Shown here: piece by piece, positions 18,204-28,865 of the stretch | Numbering within the stretch: position 1 is the stretch's first letter | Layout: the number at the start of each line of letters is the position of its first letter | Translations under genes and position numbers: made by a program | Notes under the pieces: generated by a model | What the model was told of the DNA's origin: nothing | Databases searched by the model: none | What the model saw: the letters and a program-made list of their open reading frames with translations, nothing else | NCBI RefSeq assembly: GCF_011927835.1 | Contig: NZ_JAATJH010000004.1 | Span: 297,656 to 361,655, forward strand | DNA: 64,000 nt | Direction of reading: 5' to 3' | Source: Neolewinella antarctica | Lineage (GTDB): Bacteria; Bacteroidota; Bacteroidia; Chitinophagales; Saprospiraceae

Positions 18204-19619
18204 ATGAGCAACAAAAGAAACGAACAGCGCGATCTGGCCCTGAAGCAACTGGTTGCTAACTTCGAAGAGCAACTCAGTCAGCAAAAGACGCCTTTCCTGT
18301 CCCAGGAGCAATTTGAAGACCTACTCGGCTACTACTTCGACCGGGATGATTTCGACCTCACCCTCCACGCGGCCGACCTGGCCATCGAGCAACACGCTTA
18401 CACGCCGGAATTCTACAAATGGAAAGCGCTGATTCACAAGATTAACCTGCAGGAACGCGAGGCTTTCGCCGCCCTGGAAAAGCTGGCCATTTACGCACCC
18501 AACGACGAGGAATGTCAGATGCTACGCCTGGAAATTTATGTGCATTTCGGGAAAACGACCGAAGCTAAAGAACTGCTGGATGTTCTCTACGCCCGCGTGG
18601 AAGGGAGGAAAAAGAAAAGCCTCCTGTTTTTCTTTCAGGGGCTGGTACTACTGCAGGAAGGTGACGTAACGGGTAGCTGGCACGCGTTACTCAAGGCCAT
18701 CAAACTCGACCCCAACCAGGAGCCCGCCCTCGACGAAGCCCTCAACGCCGGAGAGTTCGACCACCTACGGGGTGGCCTCGGGGAGAAGCTACGCAACGTC
18801 CTCGACAAAAACCCCTTCAACCACCTCGTTTGGTACTATCTCGGAATGTGGTACGATGACTACGGCAACGATTTCAAGGCCATGGATGCCTTCGCCAACG
18901 CCCGCTCCCTCAACCAGAAAGAGGCCCGCTACGAACTGGATTACGCCGATAAGCTCTTCGACCTCAACCGCCACGAAGCAGCCCTGGCCGCTTACCAAGC
19001 TTACTTCGAACTGCCCGGTGCCGAGACGACCTACGAAACCTACATGCGCGTAGGCCGCTCTTACCAGATGCTGGATCACTTCGACCTGGCCAAGGAGGCC
19101 TACTTCCGCGCCGCCGAAGCGGACCCCCAGATGTATGACTGCTTCCAACACCTCGGTGAGTGCTTCGCCGCCGAAGGGAAATGGGGCATGGCGGCCCACA
19201 ATTACGGCCGCGCCGTCGAGCTACCCGGCCACACCGCCGAATGTTTTCTCGGGCTCGGGCTGTGTCTTTCCGCCCAGAACGAAGCGGAGCCCGCCGAGAT
19301 CGCCTACCAAAAAGCCATCGCCGCCGACGCCCGCTACAGCGACGCCATCGTGTCATTCGCTATTTTCCTGGTCGACAACGGCCGGGAAGGAGAAGGCCTG
19401 GACCTGATGCAGTCGAAGTTGAAGGAGTACGAAGATGCTAATCTCCTCTACGGCATGGTCGCCGTCTGCCTGGTCGCCAACAAGCGGTCCCAAGCTTTGG
19501 AGTACCTGAATGAAGCCCTGGCCAGTTACCGGGAAGACCAGGATATGTTACTGGAGTGGTACCCGGACCTGAGGAATGACCACGAGATCAATGCGATCTT
19601 TGAGCTGTATAAGTCGTAG
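18204..19619 (+). CDS. Cytoplasmic tetratricopeptide-repeat protein
   Basis: A 471-residue protein without a signal peptide, built almost entirely of TPR-like helical pairs. Clear units are at LLFFFQGLVLLQEGDVTGSW (about 140), WYYLGMWYDDYGNDFKAMDA (about 210), YMRVGRSYQMLDHFDLAKEA (about 275), FQHLGECFAAEGKWGMAAHN (about 310) and FLGLGLCLSAQNEAEPAEIA (about 345). It is probably a protein-protein interaction scaffold. No partner can be named. Confidence 0.85.
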   Translation: MSNKRNEQRDLALKQLVANFEEQLSQQKTPFLSQEQFEDLLGYYFDRDDFDLTLHAADLAIEQHAYTPEFYKWKALIHKINLQEREAFAALEKLAIYAPNDEECQMLRLEIYVHFGKTTEAKELLDVLYARVEGRKKKSLLFFFQGLVLLQEGDVTGSWHALLKAIKLDPNQEPALDEALNAGEFDHLRGGLGEKLRNVLDKNPFNHLVWYYLGMWYDDYGNDFKAMDAFANARSLNQKEARYELDYADKLFDLNRHEAALAAYQAYFELPGAETTYETYMRVGRSYQMLDHFDLAKEAYFRAAEADPQMYDCFQHLGECFAAEGKWGMAAHNYGRAVELPGHTAECFLGLGLCLSAQNEAEPAEIAYQKAIAADARYSDAIVSFAIFLVDNGREGEGLDLMQSKLKEYEDANLLYGMVAVCLVANKRSQALEYLNEALASYREDQDMLLEWYPDLRNDHEINAIFELYKS

Positions 19620-19684
19620 CGAATTGTCGGGAAGTATCGCCCGTTTGGCGGCTTAAATCGGCTTTAGCTCCGTTAAAAACCTCA

Positions 19685-20203
19685 TTACCCAGCGGAATGG
19701 TTGTTCTCGTTGCCGAGCTGCCCGACTACTAGATAAGCCGCCGTACCCAGCGCCACCGCCACGTTAAGCGAGCTGTTCTGCCCGTACATTGGCAAGTGAA
19801 CGGAGGCGTCGACCAAGTCGAGTAGTTCCTGTGCAACGCCGCTTGCCTCGCTACCGGGGATCAGGATGGTTTTTCGTTCGCCCCGCCGCACGCTTGCGGG
19901 CAAGTTATAATCGATCAAAGAAACACTTTCGTCCGTCAGTTCCAATGCGAGCAGAAAATCCCCCGCTCGCCGTCGTTCCAGTAAGTAATCCACGGCCGAC
20001 GGTTCGTATTTGAAAGCAACGGACCGGACCGTGGAGCGCGCCGTCTTGTTGATTTTATTGTTGGGCGGCACCGGGCTCACGCCACACAGCACGAGCGACG
20101 CACCGACCGCGTCAGCTAACCGGAAGGCGGAGCCTACGTTACGTGGGTCGCAAAAGTCCGCGCACAGAATTTCGAGTTGGTGCCGCCGCGCGGCGGTCTT
20201 CAC
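19685..20203 (-). CDS. SpoU/TrmH-family RNA methyltransferase
   Basis: A SPOUT-class SAM-dependent 2'-O-methyltransferase of 172 residues, which is close to a bare catalytic domain. Motif 1 is RNVGSAFRLADAVGA (about 21-35), motif 2 is ILIPGSEASGV and motif 3 is HLPMYGQNSSLNVAVALG, which form the trefoil knot. The short length suggests a TrmH- or TrmL-like tRNA enzyme, but the target nucleotide cannot be assigned. It follows the FKBP gene by 23 bp on the same strand, a likely operon. Confidence 0.88.
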   Translation of the reverse strand: MKTAARRHQLEILCADFCDPRNVGSAFRLADAVGASLVLCGVSPVPPNNKINKTARSTVRSVAFKYEPSAVDYLLERRRAGDFLLALELTDESVSLIDYNLPASVRRGERKTILIPGSEASGVAQELLDLVDASVHLPMYGQNSSLNVAVALGTAAYLVVGQLGNENNHSAG

Positions 20204-20226
20204 TTCGTGGTGTTCTAGCTGGCGGA

Positions 20227-20721
20227 TCAGTTAATTATTCCTACGAGTTCGATGTCAAAAACGAGGTCCGCACCGGGGCAGATGATGGATTCAGGGACGC
20301 CCCGGGCCCCGTAAGCGAGTTCGGAAGGAAGAAACAGAATGATCTCGCCGCCTTCTCCGATCAGCGGGATGCCAAGTTGCCAACCGGGAATGAGACCGCC
20401 AAGACCGAAAGAGTCCGGCTCGTCACCGCTGGGGTTCGTCTCATCAAATACTTGGGTCAGGTCCGTCAGTGAGCCCCTGTAGTTCACCGTAACACTGTCA
20501 GCAAGCGAAGGCCGCTGAGCATCGCCGGGTGCTACGATGATGTACTGAAAGGAAATGTCGCTATTCGGGACATCGAAAGTTTGTACGGGAAGATTATCCG
20601 TATTTCTTTCAGCAATCGCTTCTTCCAGCGTGGGGACTTCGCCACCACAGTCATTTTCGTCGCCACCACAACCCATCATTAAAAGGAGGGGAAGGAAGAG
20701 TAGTGCAGAAAGGTATTTCAT
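20227..20721 (-). CDS. FKBP-type peptidyl-prolyl isomerase lipoprotein
   Basis: A 164-residue lipoprotein from the ATG at 20721; the longer frame to 20799 covers the promoter. The lipobox is LLMMGCG with the lipidated Cys near residue 18. The FKBP domain shows VTVNYRGSLTDLTQVFDET, PGWQLGIPLIGEGGEIILFL and ELAYGARG, the standard core. It probably assists folding in the periplasm. Confidence 0.9.
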   Translation of the reverse strand: MKYLSALLFLPLLLMMGCGGDENDCGGEVPTLEEAIAERNTDNLPVQTFDVPNSDISFQYIIVAPGDAQRPSLADSVTVNYRGSLTDLTQVFDETNPSGDEPDSFGLGGLIPGWQLGIPLIGEGGEIILFLPSELAYGARGVPESIICPGADLVFDIELVGIIN

Positions 20722-20745
20722 AGTAGCGCAGTTTATTGGGGGCGG

Positions 20746-20753
20746 CAAAAGTA
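20746..20753 (-). promoter_or_regulatory. -7 box of the FKBP gene (TACTTTTG)
   Basis: Exact TAnnTTTG match on the minus strand, 24 bp before the ATG at 20721. It decides that start against the upstream TTG. No -33 TTG at the right spacing. Confidence 0.5.
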
Positions 20754-20841
20754 CTTCCTTTCTGCACCACCTAGTAGCTGTTTTCGTGCGCCGGTACAAT
20801 CGCCGTCAATATCACCGTTTTTCGCATTAGTTGTGTCAGGT

Positions 20842-21083
20842 GGCGTGGACGCAGGTGCCGGGCCAGGGACGGAGGGGAGCAGGGAGAATTGGCAAAGTCT
20901 ACTCATTGCCCGTAGGTCAGTCTACTCGCGCGGCAAGTATGCTCAGTCAAATTCGCAATCTAATCTAATTGGTCTGCTGCCGAAGCAGCCTAAAGCAGTG
21001 ACACACGCGTGAAGTGAGGTGTTCGCGATGGTGTTCATCTCTCCGCGCTTCTACTAAACAACCATGCACCCGCGACCGCGCCC
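20842..21083. repeat. Inverted-repeat element copy (242 bp, longest)
   Basis: The left arm is GGCGTGGACGCAGGTGCCGGG (from 20842) and the right arm is GCACCCGCGACCGCGCCC (21066-21083). The core of about 200 bp is longer than in other copies and contains no reading frame. The element fills the 373-bp spacer between guaB and the FKBP gene, both on the minus strand, so it sits downstream of guaB. Confidence 0.7.
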
Positions 21084-21172
21084 ACTCCCTTAGCTGCTTT
21101 GAAAAGAAAGTGAAATCCAGCAAAGGCTAAACCCGGTTCTGGTTCTTGTACCGTAACTCTCCCCGTAACAAC

Positions 21173-22686
<1,514 letters not shown>

Positions 22687-22864
22687 TAACGGTGAGCGCC
22701 TAATCTCATTATCCGCGAAGTCGGGTCGCGTTTTGAACACACAAAGCACAAAAGGAAGTAGAAAAGCACAAAAGAGAAGTTAGTAGTACCCGTCGTAGTT
22801 CCGCCTTACCGTGCTTGTATTTTTCTTTTTGTGCGTTTTGTGTTCCCCTATCCCCAAACTGCTT

Positions 22865-23575
22865 TCATAACTGCGCCGCGGCCAGCGTGGCAATGCTAAT
22901 GCGCAGGCCGGGGAATTTTTCCAAAAGCGGTTGCGCGCAGTAATCCAGCGTAGCGCCGGTGGTGACCACGTCATCCACCAACAGCACGTGCTGGCCGGTG
23001 AAATCGTGCTTGCCGACGGCAAACAAGTCCGCCACATTTTTCAGCCGGTCGAGACTACCGAGCGTGGTCTGCGAACCCTTGAAGTCCGTACGGATAAGGC
23101 CGTGTTCGCGGACGGGTAGGTCCATTTTCGCGGCCAGCCCGCGCGCGATGTGCAGCGCCTGATTGTAACCGCGTTTGCGTAGTCGTTTGCGGTGGATGGG
23201 CACGGGCACGATGGCGTCGAGGTCGGATAAAAACGCGTGGTTGCTCAGGTGCTCGCCCAGCATCTTCCCCAGTTGCTCGCCGACGTTGGGCCGGTTGTGG
23301 TACTTCAACGCGTGGATTAATTCTTGGCAAACGGAGCCGTGGCCGTAGTCCAACAGCGCGACGGCCGTCACGAGGGGCACGCGGCCGGCGAAGCGATCGG
23401 TCAGGTCGTTTTCGGGCAAGTTCCAGTAGTTGGTAAAGCTCAGGTTTGAGAAGCAGTGCAGGCAGAGGGGCGGCTCGGCGGCCGGCCGTATGGTCGTCTG
23501 ACAGTTCAGACACAGGGTGGGGTAGAGGAGGCTGGCCGCGCCCTGGTAGGCGTCGATGAGCAGTCGCTTAATCAA
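22865..23575 (-). CDS. ComF-family phosphoribosyltransferase-like protein
   Basis: A 236-residue protein. An N-terminal zinc-ribbon with two CxxC pairs (CLNCQTTI and CLHCFSN, about 18-42) is followed by a PRTase domain. The PRPP-binding loop is VLLVDDVVTTGATLD (about 192-206), and a second signature is PVPIHRKRLRKRGYNQA. ComF proteins act in DNA uptake in some species; no other competence genes are here. It overlaps the upstream beta-barrel gene by 8 bp, so the two are coupled. Confidence 0.9.
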   Translation of the reverse strand: MIKRLLIDAYQGAASLLYPTLCLNCQTTIRPAAEPPLCLHCFSNLSFTNYWNLPENDLTDRFAGRVPLVTAVALLDYGHGSVCQELIHALKYHNRPNVGEQLGKMLGEHLSNHAFLSDLDAIVPVPIHRKRLRKRGYNQALHIARGLAAKMDLPVREHGLIRTDFKGSQTTLGSLDRLKNVADLFAVGKHDFTGQHVLLVDDVVTTGATLDYCAQPLLEKFPGLRISIATLAAAQL

Positions 23576-24359
23576 GGTAATCCCATTTGCGGAGGAAACG
23601 GATGCCGACGGACAACTCGATGGTAAAGTTGCGGATCATACGCTCGCCGATCGTGCGCGTGCCGCCGCCGAAGGGGTCGATGACGTTGTCGATTGGCGCC
23701 TGGTTGTACTGGAAGTTGAGGTCGGGGTGGGCCGTGAGTTCGATGAACCCGGCCACCTTGTCGGACACCGGGAAAAGAGCGCCGCCGCCAAACGTAGCGC
23801 CGTAGGTGATTTCGTTGATGAAGTTCGGGCTATCAAAGGGGTAATTCGAGCGAAAAGAATTACCGAAAGTGTTCGCCAACTGGTCGTACTCCCCCAGGTT
23901 GTTACTCACGCTGTATTCCACGCGCACGCCGAGCAGGTAGTAAAGGTCGGTGAAGCCGGTGCGGGCCACCACCGATTTGGCCCCGACGCCCAGGGAGATG
24001 TTTTGAAACCGAAAGTCGTCCGCCGGAAGTGTCACCCGGTTGCCCGAAAAGGTGAACGCTCGCTGGCGGCTAATTTTACTGCCGCGCGTGTGGTAGCCGA
24101 GTTGCCCGTAAAAACTAAAGCGGCCGCCGGTGGGGATGGATTCCAGAAATAAGGCCCCGTGAAAGCCGGTCACGAATTCCGTCTCGATGCCCGTCCAGTC
24201 CTGATTACCCAGGCCGGGGCCGCCCTTCACGCCGAATAAATACCCGCCCCAGTCGACTTTGTACTCGCCGTACTCACCATAATCCTGCGCGGCTAAGGGG
24301 GAACCATAAACCATGCTCAGGCAGAACACGACGAAAAGTAGCGGTAACGTACGGAGCAT
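23568..24359 (-). CDS. Outer-membrane beta-barrel protein
   Basis: A 263-residue protein with an N-terminal signal peptide (about 1-24, ending LAAQ). Alternating strand patterns follow, with many aromatic residues and Gly (e.g. YLFGVKGGPGLGNQ, FSFYGQLGYHTRGS, DLYYLLGVRVEYSV). The final strand reads FTIELSVGIRF. This fits a small PorT/OMP_b-brl-type barrel of 8-10 strands. Function unknown. It is co-transcribed with the comF-like gene. Confidence 0.72.
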   Translation of the reverse strand: MLRTLPLLFVVFCLSMVYGSPLAAQDYGEYGEYKVDWGGYLFGVKGGPGLGNQDWTGIETEFVTGFHGALFLESIPTGGRFSFYGQLGYHTRGSKISRQRAFTFSGNRVTLPADDFRFQNISLGVGAKSVVARTGFTDLYYLLGVRVEYSVSNNLGEYDQLANTFGNSFRSNYPFDSPNFINEITYGATFGGGALFPVSDKVAGFIELTAHPDLNFQYNQAPIDNVIDPFGGGTRTIGERMIRNFTIELSVGIRFLRKWDYLD

Positions 24360-24447
24360 GGGGGCAGTGACTTGGTGGGGCTAAGTTAGCGTACGTAAGC
24401 CAGGAACAGCGGTCCGGCAAAAATTGGGCGCGAGGTAGTAGCTTTTT

Positions 24448-24609
24448 GGCGCGGTCCCGATAGCTATCGGGAGTGCCGGGTAGCTGCGGATGGAGCAAGG
24501 TGGATCGCGCCGATTCTAAAGCGAGAAAGACAAGCATAATGACGGATGAGCGCTGGCTTTATCTCGCCAACGTTCCTTGCACCCCCCCGATAACTATCGG
24601 GGCCGCGCC
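24448..24609. repeat. Inverted-repeat element copy with palindromes at both ends (162 bp)
   Basis: The left end is GGCGCGGT, then TCCCGATAGCTATCGGGA (24455-24472), then GTGCCGGG. The right end is GCACCC, then CCCCGATAACTATCGGGG (one mismatch), then CCGCGCC (to 24609). Both ends therefore carry the palindrome cassette. The core of about 105 bp has no supported gene. It lies just upstream of corA, and an upstream TTG for corA falls inside its right end. Confidence 0.8.
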
Positions 24610-24642
24610 CTACATTACGCCGCAAAACCACCCCAACCACAC

Positions 24643-25749
24643 ATGCGTACTACCAACCTCCTCCGCAGCCAGGCCGAAAAAATCGGTTTCAAACGCGCTA
24701 AATCCGGTGCGCCCCCGGGGACGATGGTCTACACCGGCCGCAAGGAAATGGACCAAACCCACGTCCACCTTACGCAATATGGCCCCGCGCAGGACCGGTT
24801 CGAACACCAGATGGCGGAAGACGCCATCCCCGATGTGCACGAAACGTTCGGCACCACCTGGTACGACGTGCGCGGCCTGCACGACGTCGAACTCATTGAG
24901 ACCCTCGGTAAGCGTTACGACATCCACCCCCTGGCGCTCGAAGACATCGTTGACGTTCTGGCCCGCCCAAAAATGGAAGCCTATAAGGACGGCGTGCTGT
25001 TCCAACTAAAAGCATTCGCCTTCGACGAAGAGAAACGGCAACTGAGCGTAGAGCAAGTTTCGATCTACCTCTACGAAAATACCGTTTTGACCTTTCAGGA
25101 GGACGCCGGCGATCTTTTCGCCTCCGTCCGTAAACGCTTGGAAACTAAATCCGGGCGCATCCGCAGCCGCAGCGCCGATTACCTCGCCTACGCCCTGGTG
25201 GATAACGTAACCGACCGCTACTTCAACGTGCTCGACAAAATCGAAGAAACGCTGGACGCCCTCGAGGACGGCATCCTGAAACGGCCGGAGGTGAAAACGA
25301 AGGGGAAGATCCACGACCTTAAACTATCGCTACTCACGATGCGCAAAAGTATCAGCCCGCTCCGGGAAATGGTCGGCAGCTTCGGCGATTCCGACCACAA
25401 ACTAATTACCGAGGACACGCAGCTTTTCGTGCGGGACCTTAAAGACCACGTCATCCAGGTCAACGACCTCATCGAAACGTACCGCGACGTGACGAATGGT
25501 CTTTACGACCTTTACGTGAGCGAGATCAGCTTCCGGACCAACTCGGTGGTGCAGACGCTAACGATTGTCTCCACCATCTTCATGCCGCTCAGTTTCCTGG
25601 CGGGTATCTATGGGATGAATTTCGAGTACATTCCGGAACTGCACGCGCGGCGGGGCTATTTTATCTTGCTGGGGGTCATGGTCACGATTGTCGTCGTCAT
25701 GCTGTTTTGGTTCCGGCGGCGGGGCTGGCTTCAGTCGGGTGATGCCTGA
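24643..25749 (+). CDS. corA: CorA-family magnesium/divalent cation transporter
   Basis: An inner-membrane pentameric Mg2+ channel of 368 residues from the ATG at 24643. The longer frame from 24577 would be translated from inside the repeat element and is rejected. The large N-terminal cytoplasmic domain has a long helix (about 200-300). Two C-terminal membrane helices surround the selectivity motif YGMNF, which is complete. The C-terminus is basic (FRRRGWLQSGDA). Confidence 0.93.
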   Translation: MRTTNLLRSQAEKIGFKRAKSGAPPGTMVYTGRKEMDQTHVHLTQYGPAQDRFEHQMAEDAIPDVHETFGTTWYDVRGLHDVELIETLGKRYDIHPLALEDIVDVLARPKMEAYKDGVLFQLKAFAFDEEKRQLSVEQVSIYLYENTVLTFQEDAGDLFASVRKRLETKSGRIRSRSADYLAYALVDNVTDRYFNVLDKIEETLDALEDGILKRPEVKTKGKIHDLKLSLLTMRKSISPLREMVGSFGDSDHKLITEDTQLFVRDLKDHVIQVNDLIETYRDVTNGLYDLYVSEISFRTNSVVQTLTIVSTIFMPLSFLAGIYGMNFEYIPELHARRGYFILLGVMVTIVVVMLFWFRRRGWLQSGDA

Positions 25750-25765
25750 CGTTGCGCCGTGTTTT

Positions 25766-25781
25766 GTCGCCCGCGGGTGCC
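25766..25781. repeat. Single degenerate repeat arm
   Basis: GTCGCCCGCGGGTGCC resembles the element arm, and no convincing partner lies in the 151-bp spacer between corA and the tolC-like gene. Confidence 0.35.
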
Positions 25782-25872
25782 TACGGTGCTACCGAACGCA
25801 GACGGTGGGGGGCGTTCCGTCTAAAAATAGCCACCTTTCATAGATATAATTTTCTCCCGCCAACCTTCGGCT

Positions 25873-25880
25873 TAGCTTTG
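25873..25880 (+). promoter_or_regulatory. -7 box of the tolC-like operon (TAGCTTTG)
   Basis: Exact TAnnTTTG match, 20 bp before the ATG at 25901. No TTG at the usual spacing was found. Confidence 0.5.
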
Positions 25881-25900
25881 TATCCTACATCCGACCCACT

Positions 25901-27352
25901 ATGCGCTTCTCAACCTTCTTAGCCTTTGCTCTTTTGTCCTGTACGGGCCTGTCCGCGCAGGATGCCTCCGGCCCCTGGACGCTGGAGCGCGCCGTCGACT
26001 ACGCGTTCGACAACAACCTGCAAGTTCGCCGCCTCGACAACACTACTGAGATCGTTGAGCTACAGCGGCGGCAGGCAAAAAATGCCCGATTACCGACACT
26101 TGACGGCTCTACGAACGTGGGCTTACAACTCGGCCGGACCATCGACCCGACCACGAACACCTTCCTCCAGCAAACGATCGGCTTCCAGAACTACCGACTT
26201 CAGGGTAACGTCCTGCTCTACAACGGTGGCCGTATCAAAAATGGCCTCGTACAGGCGGAATTGGACTTAGCCGCGGCGAAGACGGACGCCCTCGTTACCC
26301 GCAACAACATCGGCCTCCAGGTCGCCAATAGCTACCTGACGATCGTGTTGGTACAAGAACAGTTGTCCAACGCCCGCGCTCAGTTAGATTTGGTGGAGAA
26401 CCAATTGTCCAACACGGAAAAACTCATCAACGCCGGTGCGGTGGCGTCGGCTCAACGTTTTGACCTAGTCGCCCAGGTCGCCGCTAATCAGCGTACCATT
26501 GTTGAATTAGAAAACCAGGTCGTGCTGGGTAAACTATCGCTACAAATTCTTCTGGAGCTGGACCCAGACGATGACTTTGACATCGCCACGCCGGAGCTTA
26601 ATCCGACGGAAGAACAACTGTTTCAAGAATATGATCTGCAGGAAGTAATGACATCCGCTAGAAATACGCAGCCAACTATCCGCGCGGCGGAGTTACGCCA
26701 GAAGTCAGCGGAGATGGAGCTGGATTTAGCAAAGGGCGGAATGCGGCCAACGGTCTCGCTGTTCGGTAATTTGAATACGAATTACTCCAGCGTCTCCAAA
26801 GATTTTCAGAATCCGGACGACAGTAACCTGGAGGTTGTACAAGGGCCAGATCTGCCCGTTGTCATCAACGGCGAGCCCGGAACGATCGCCCAGTTCAGTC
26901 AGTCGGGGTTGATCTTCCCCAACCTCAGTTACGTAGATCAGCTCGACCGCAACTTCGGTCAGTCCGTCGGCGCGGTGCTGAACGTACCAATATACAACCG
27001 GGGTACCAACAAATTAAACGTTCAGCTCGCCGAAGTGCAGCGCCTCAACGCGGGGCTGGACATCGAACAAGCCCGTAACCAACTGCGCAACGACGTACAG
27101 TTGGCGCTGGCCGATCTGCGTGCCGCCCGTCAGTCTTACCGGGCAAGTGAGGTGAGTTTTGAAGCCTCCGAAGCTGCATTCGAGAATACCGACCGGCTCT
27201 TCCGCGCCGGCGCGACGAATAGCCTCGACGTCGTGACGGCCACCAACCGGCTCGATCAGGCCCGCACGGAATTGACGCGCTCGAAGTTCCAGTTGATCTT
27301 CAACCGTCAGGTCATCGAATTTTACCTCGGCCGCGGTCTTACGCTTGATTAG
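25901..27352 (+). CDS. TolC-family outer-membrane efflux protein
   Basis: A 483-residue outer-membrane channel subunit. The signal peptide (1-19, ending LSAQ) is followed by two homologous halves of long helices and short strands: the first half has WTLERAVDYAFDNNLQVRRL, the second RNQLRNDVQLALADLRAARQ. It forms the exit duct of tripartite exporters. The adaptor gene follows after 58 bp on the same strand. Confidence 0.92.
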   Translation: MRFSTFLAFALLSCTGLSAQDASGPWTLERAVDYAFDNNLQVRRLDNTTEIVELQRRQAKNARLPTLDGSTNVGLQLGRTIDPTTNTFLQQTIGFQNYRLQGNVLLYNGGRIKNGLVQAELDLAAAKTDALVTRNNIGLQVANSYLTIVLVQEQLSNARAQLDLVENQLSNTEKLINAGAVASAQRFDLVAQVAANQRTIVELENQVVLGKLSLQILLELDPDDDFDIATPELNPTEEQLFQEYDLQEVMTSARNTQPTIRAAELRQKSAEMELDLAKGGMRPTVSLFGNLNTNYSSVSKDFQNPDDSNLEVVQGPDLPVVINGEPGTIAQFSQSGLIFPNLSYVDQLDRNFGQSVGAVLNVPIYNRGTNKLNVQLAEVQRLNAGLDIEQARNQLRNDVQLALADLRAARQSYRASEVSFEASEAAFENTDRLFRAGATNSLDVVTATNRLDQARTELTRSKFQLIFNRQVIEFYLGRGLTLD

Positions 27353-27410
27353 CCAGTTAACGGCAATTCACTCTTTCCTCCCTTAATATCTACTATCTAC
27401 CCCTTCCACC

Positions 27411-28757
27411 ATGGCACGTAAAATTGTAATCGGCGTTTTCCTCCTCGTTATCATTGGCGTTATTGCCGCCGTTATTTTCGGCAATAACGACACCGAGGGC
27501 ACGCGCGTCTACGTCTCGGAAGCCAAAAGCCGGGATATTCAGGAGCTAGTTTCCGCCAGTGGAAAGATATTTCCCCAGACGGAGGTGAAGATCTCCTCCG
27601 ACGTTTCCGGCGAAGTCGTCGAGCTCTACGTGGAGGAGGGGGATAGTGTGCAAGCCGGTCAGCTGCTTGCCAAAATCGACGCCGATGCTTTTCAGAGCCA
27701 GGTAGCCCGTGGGGTCGCCGGCGTGAACAGTAACAAAGCGCAAGTATCTAATGCGCGCGCGCAAATTAATAGCCAAGAAGCCCAGAAAGCCCAGATCGAA
27801 GCCCAGTTGGCTAACGCCCAGGAAATCTACAAGCGCAACAAGGGCCTCACCGCTGACGGAGCCGTCAGCCAGGCGGAACTGGAAGCAAGTTCCGCTAACC
27901 TGCGTGGCTTGGAAGCTAACCTCCGTGCCGCCGAGAGCAACATCAAAGCGGCCGAAGAAAGCGCCCGCGCGGCGCAGTACGGCGTTGAATCCGCCCAGGC
28001 TACGCTGGACGAACTACGTACCGCCCTGCGTCGTACCACAATCTACGCACCCATGAGCGGTGTCGTAAGTCTCCTCAACGTTGAAGAAGGAGAACGGGTG
28101 GTCGGTACGATCCAGATGACGGGTACGGAACTGATGCGTATCGCTAACCTGAACGCCATGGAGGTACGCGTGGAGGTGAGTGAAAACGACGTGCCCTCCG
28201 TCAAAATCGGTAACATCGCCGAAGTGGAAGTGGATGCTTACCTGAAGCGTAAGTTCAAAGGCGTTGTGACCCAGATTGCTAATTCGAGTACCACCGCCGG
28301 GCTGTCCGACAAAGTCCTCAACTCCGATCAGGTCACCAACTTTGAAGTAAGAATCAGCATTGAGCCGGAGAGTTACGCCGACCTGGTCCGGGAGGGCAAT
28401 GTCTATCCCTTCCGTCCGGGCATGTCCGCCGGGGTAGACATCTCCACCAAGGCCGCCAACGGGGTTGTCACGGTACCGGTGGAAGCGGTTACTACCCGGC
28501 AGAAAGAAACGGAGGACGCCGACGTAGTGTCAATTGACGATTTGGATGAGGTAGTCTTCCTGGTACGCGGCGATACGCTGCAGAAAGTGATCGTGTCTAC
28601 GGGCCTCCAGAACAGTTCTGTCATTGAAGTAACGAGCGGACTAGCCGCCAACGATAAAATCGTGGCCGGGCCCTATTCGGAGCTACGTAATCTGAAGAGC
28701 GGAAAAAAGGTAACGGTCGTCGACAAGGAAGATTACTACGAAGAAGGCAAGGACTAA
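27411..28757 (+). CDS. HlyD/RND-type periplasmic adaptor
   Basis: A membrane-fusion protein of 448 residues with an N-terminal membrane anchor (about 5-25). A lipoyl-like half-motif (GEVVELYVEEGDSVQAGQLLAKID, about 68-91) precedes a coiled-coil hairpin (about 95-205) and the second lipoyl half (TIYAPMSGVVSLLNVEEGE). A beta-barrel and membrane-proximal domain follow. It would link TolC to an inner-membrane pump, but no ABC or RND permease gene follows: the next gene is on the other strand. Confidence 0.93.
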   Translation: MARKIVIGVFLLVIIGVIAAVIFGNNDTEGTRVYVSEAKSRDIQELVSASGKIFPQTEVKISSDVSGEVVELYVEEGDSVQAGQLLAKIDADAFQSQVARGVAGVNSNKAQVSNARAQINSQEAQKAQIEAQLANAQEIYKRNKGLTADGAVSQAELEASSANLRGLEANLRAAESNIKAAEESARAAQYGVESAQATLDELRTALRRTTIYAPMSGVVSLLNVEEGERVVGTIQMTGTELMRIANLNAMEVRVEVSENDVPSVKIGNIAEVEVDAYLKRKFKGVVTQIANSSTTAGLSDKVLNSDQVTNFEVRISIEPESYADLVREGNVYPFRPGMSAGVDISTKAANGVVTVPVEAVTTRQKETEDADVVSIDDLDEVVFLVRGDTLQKVIVSTGLQNSSVIEVTSGLAANDKIVAGPYSELRNLKSGKKVTVVDKEDYYEEGKD

Positions 28758-28865
28758 TCTTTGATTTACACCAAGGTAAGCCCCTCCGGGACCTGGGGCT
28801 ACTACGGGCCTAAGGTTTCGTGTAGCGTCAACGTGTTAGGTATCCAGTGCGAACAATAAAATTTA

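Noticed and set aside
24577-24642. Upstream TTG start for corA
   Set aside because: It would place the N-terminus inside the repeat element and add residues unlike CorA; the ATG at 24643 fits the family.
28779-28800. Hairpin AGCCCC/GGGGCT after the adaptor gene as a terminator
   Set aside because: The stem is short and is not followed by a T-run.
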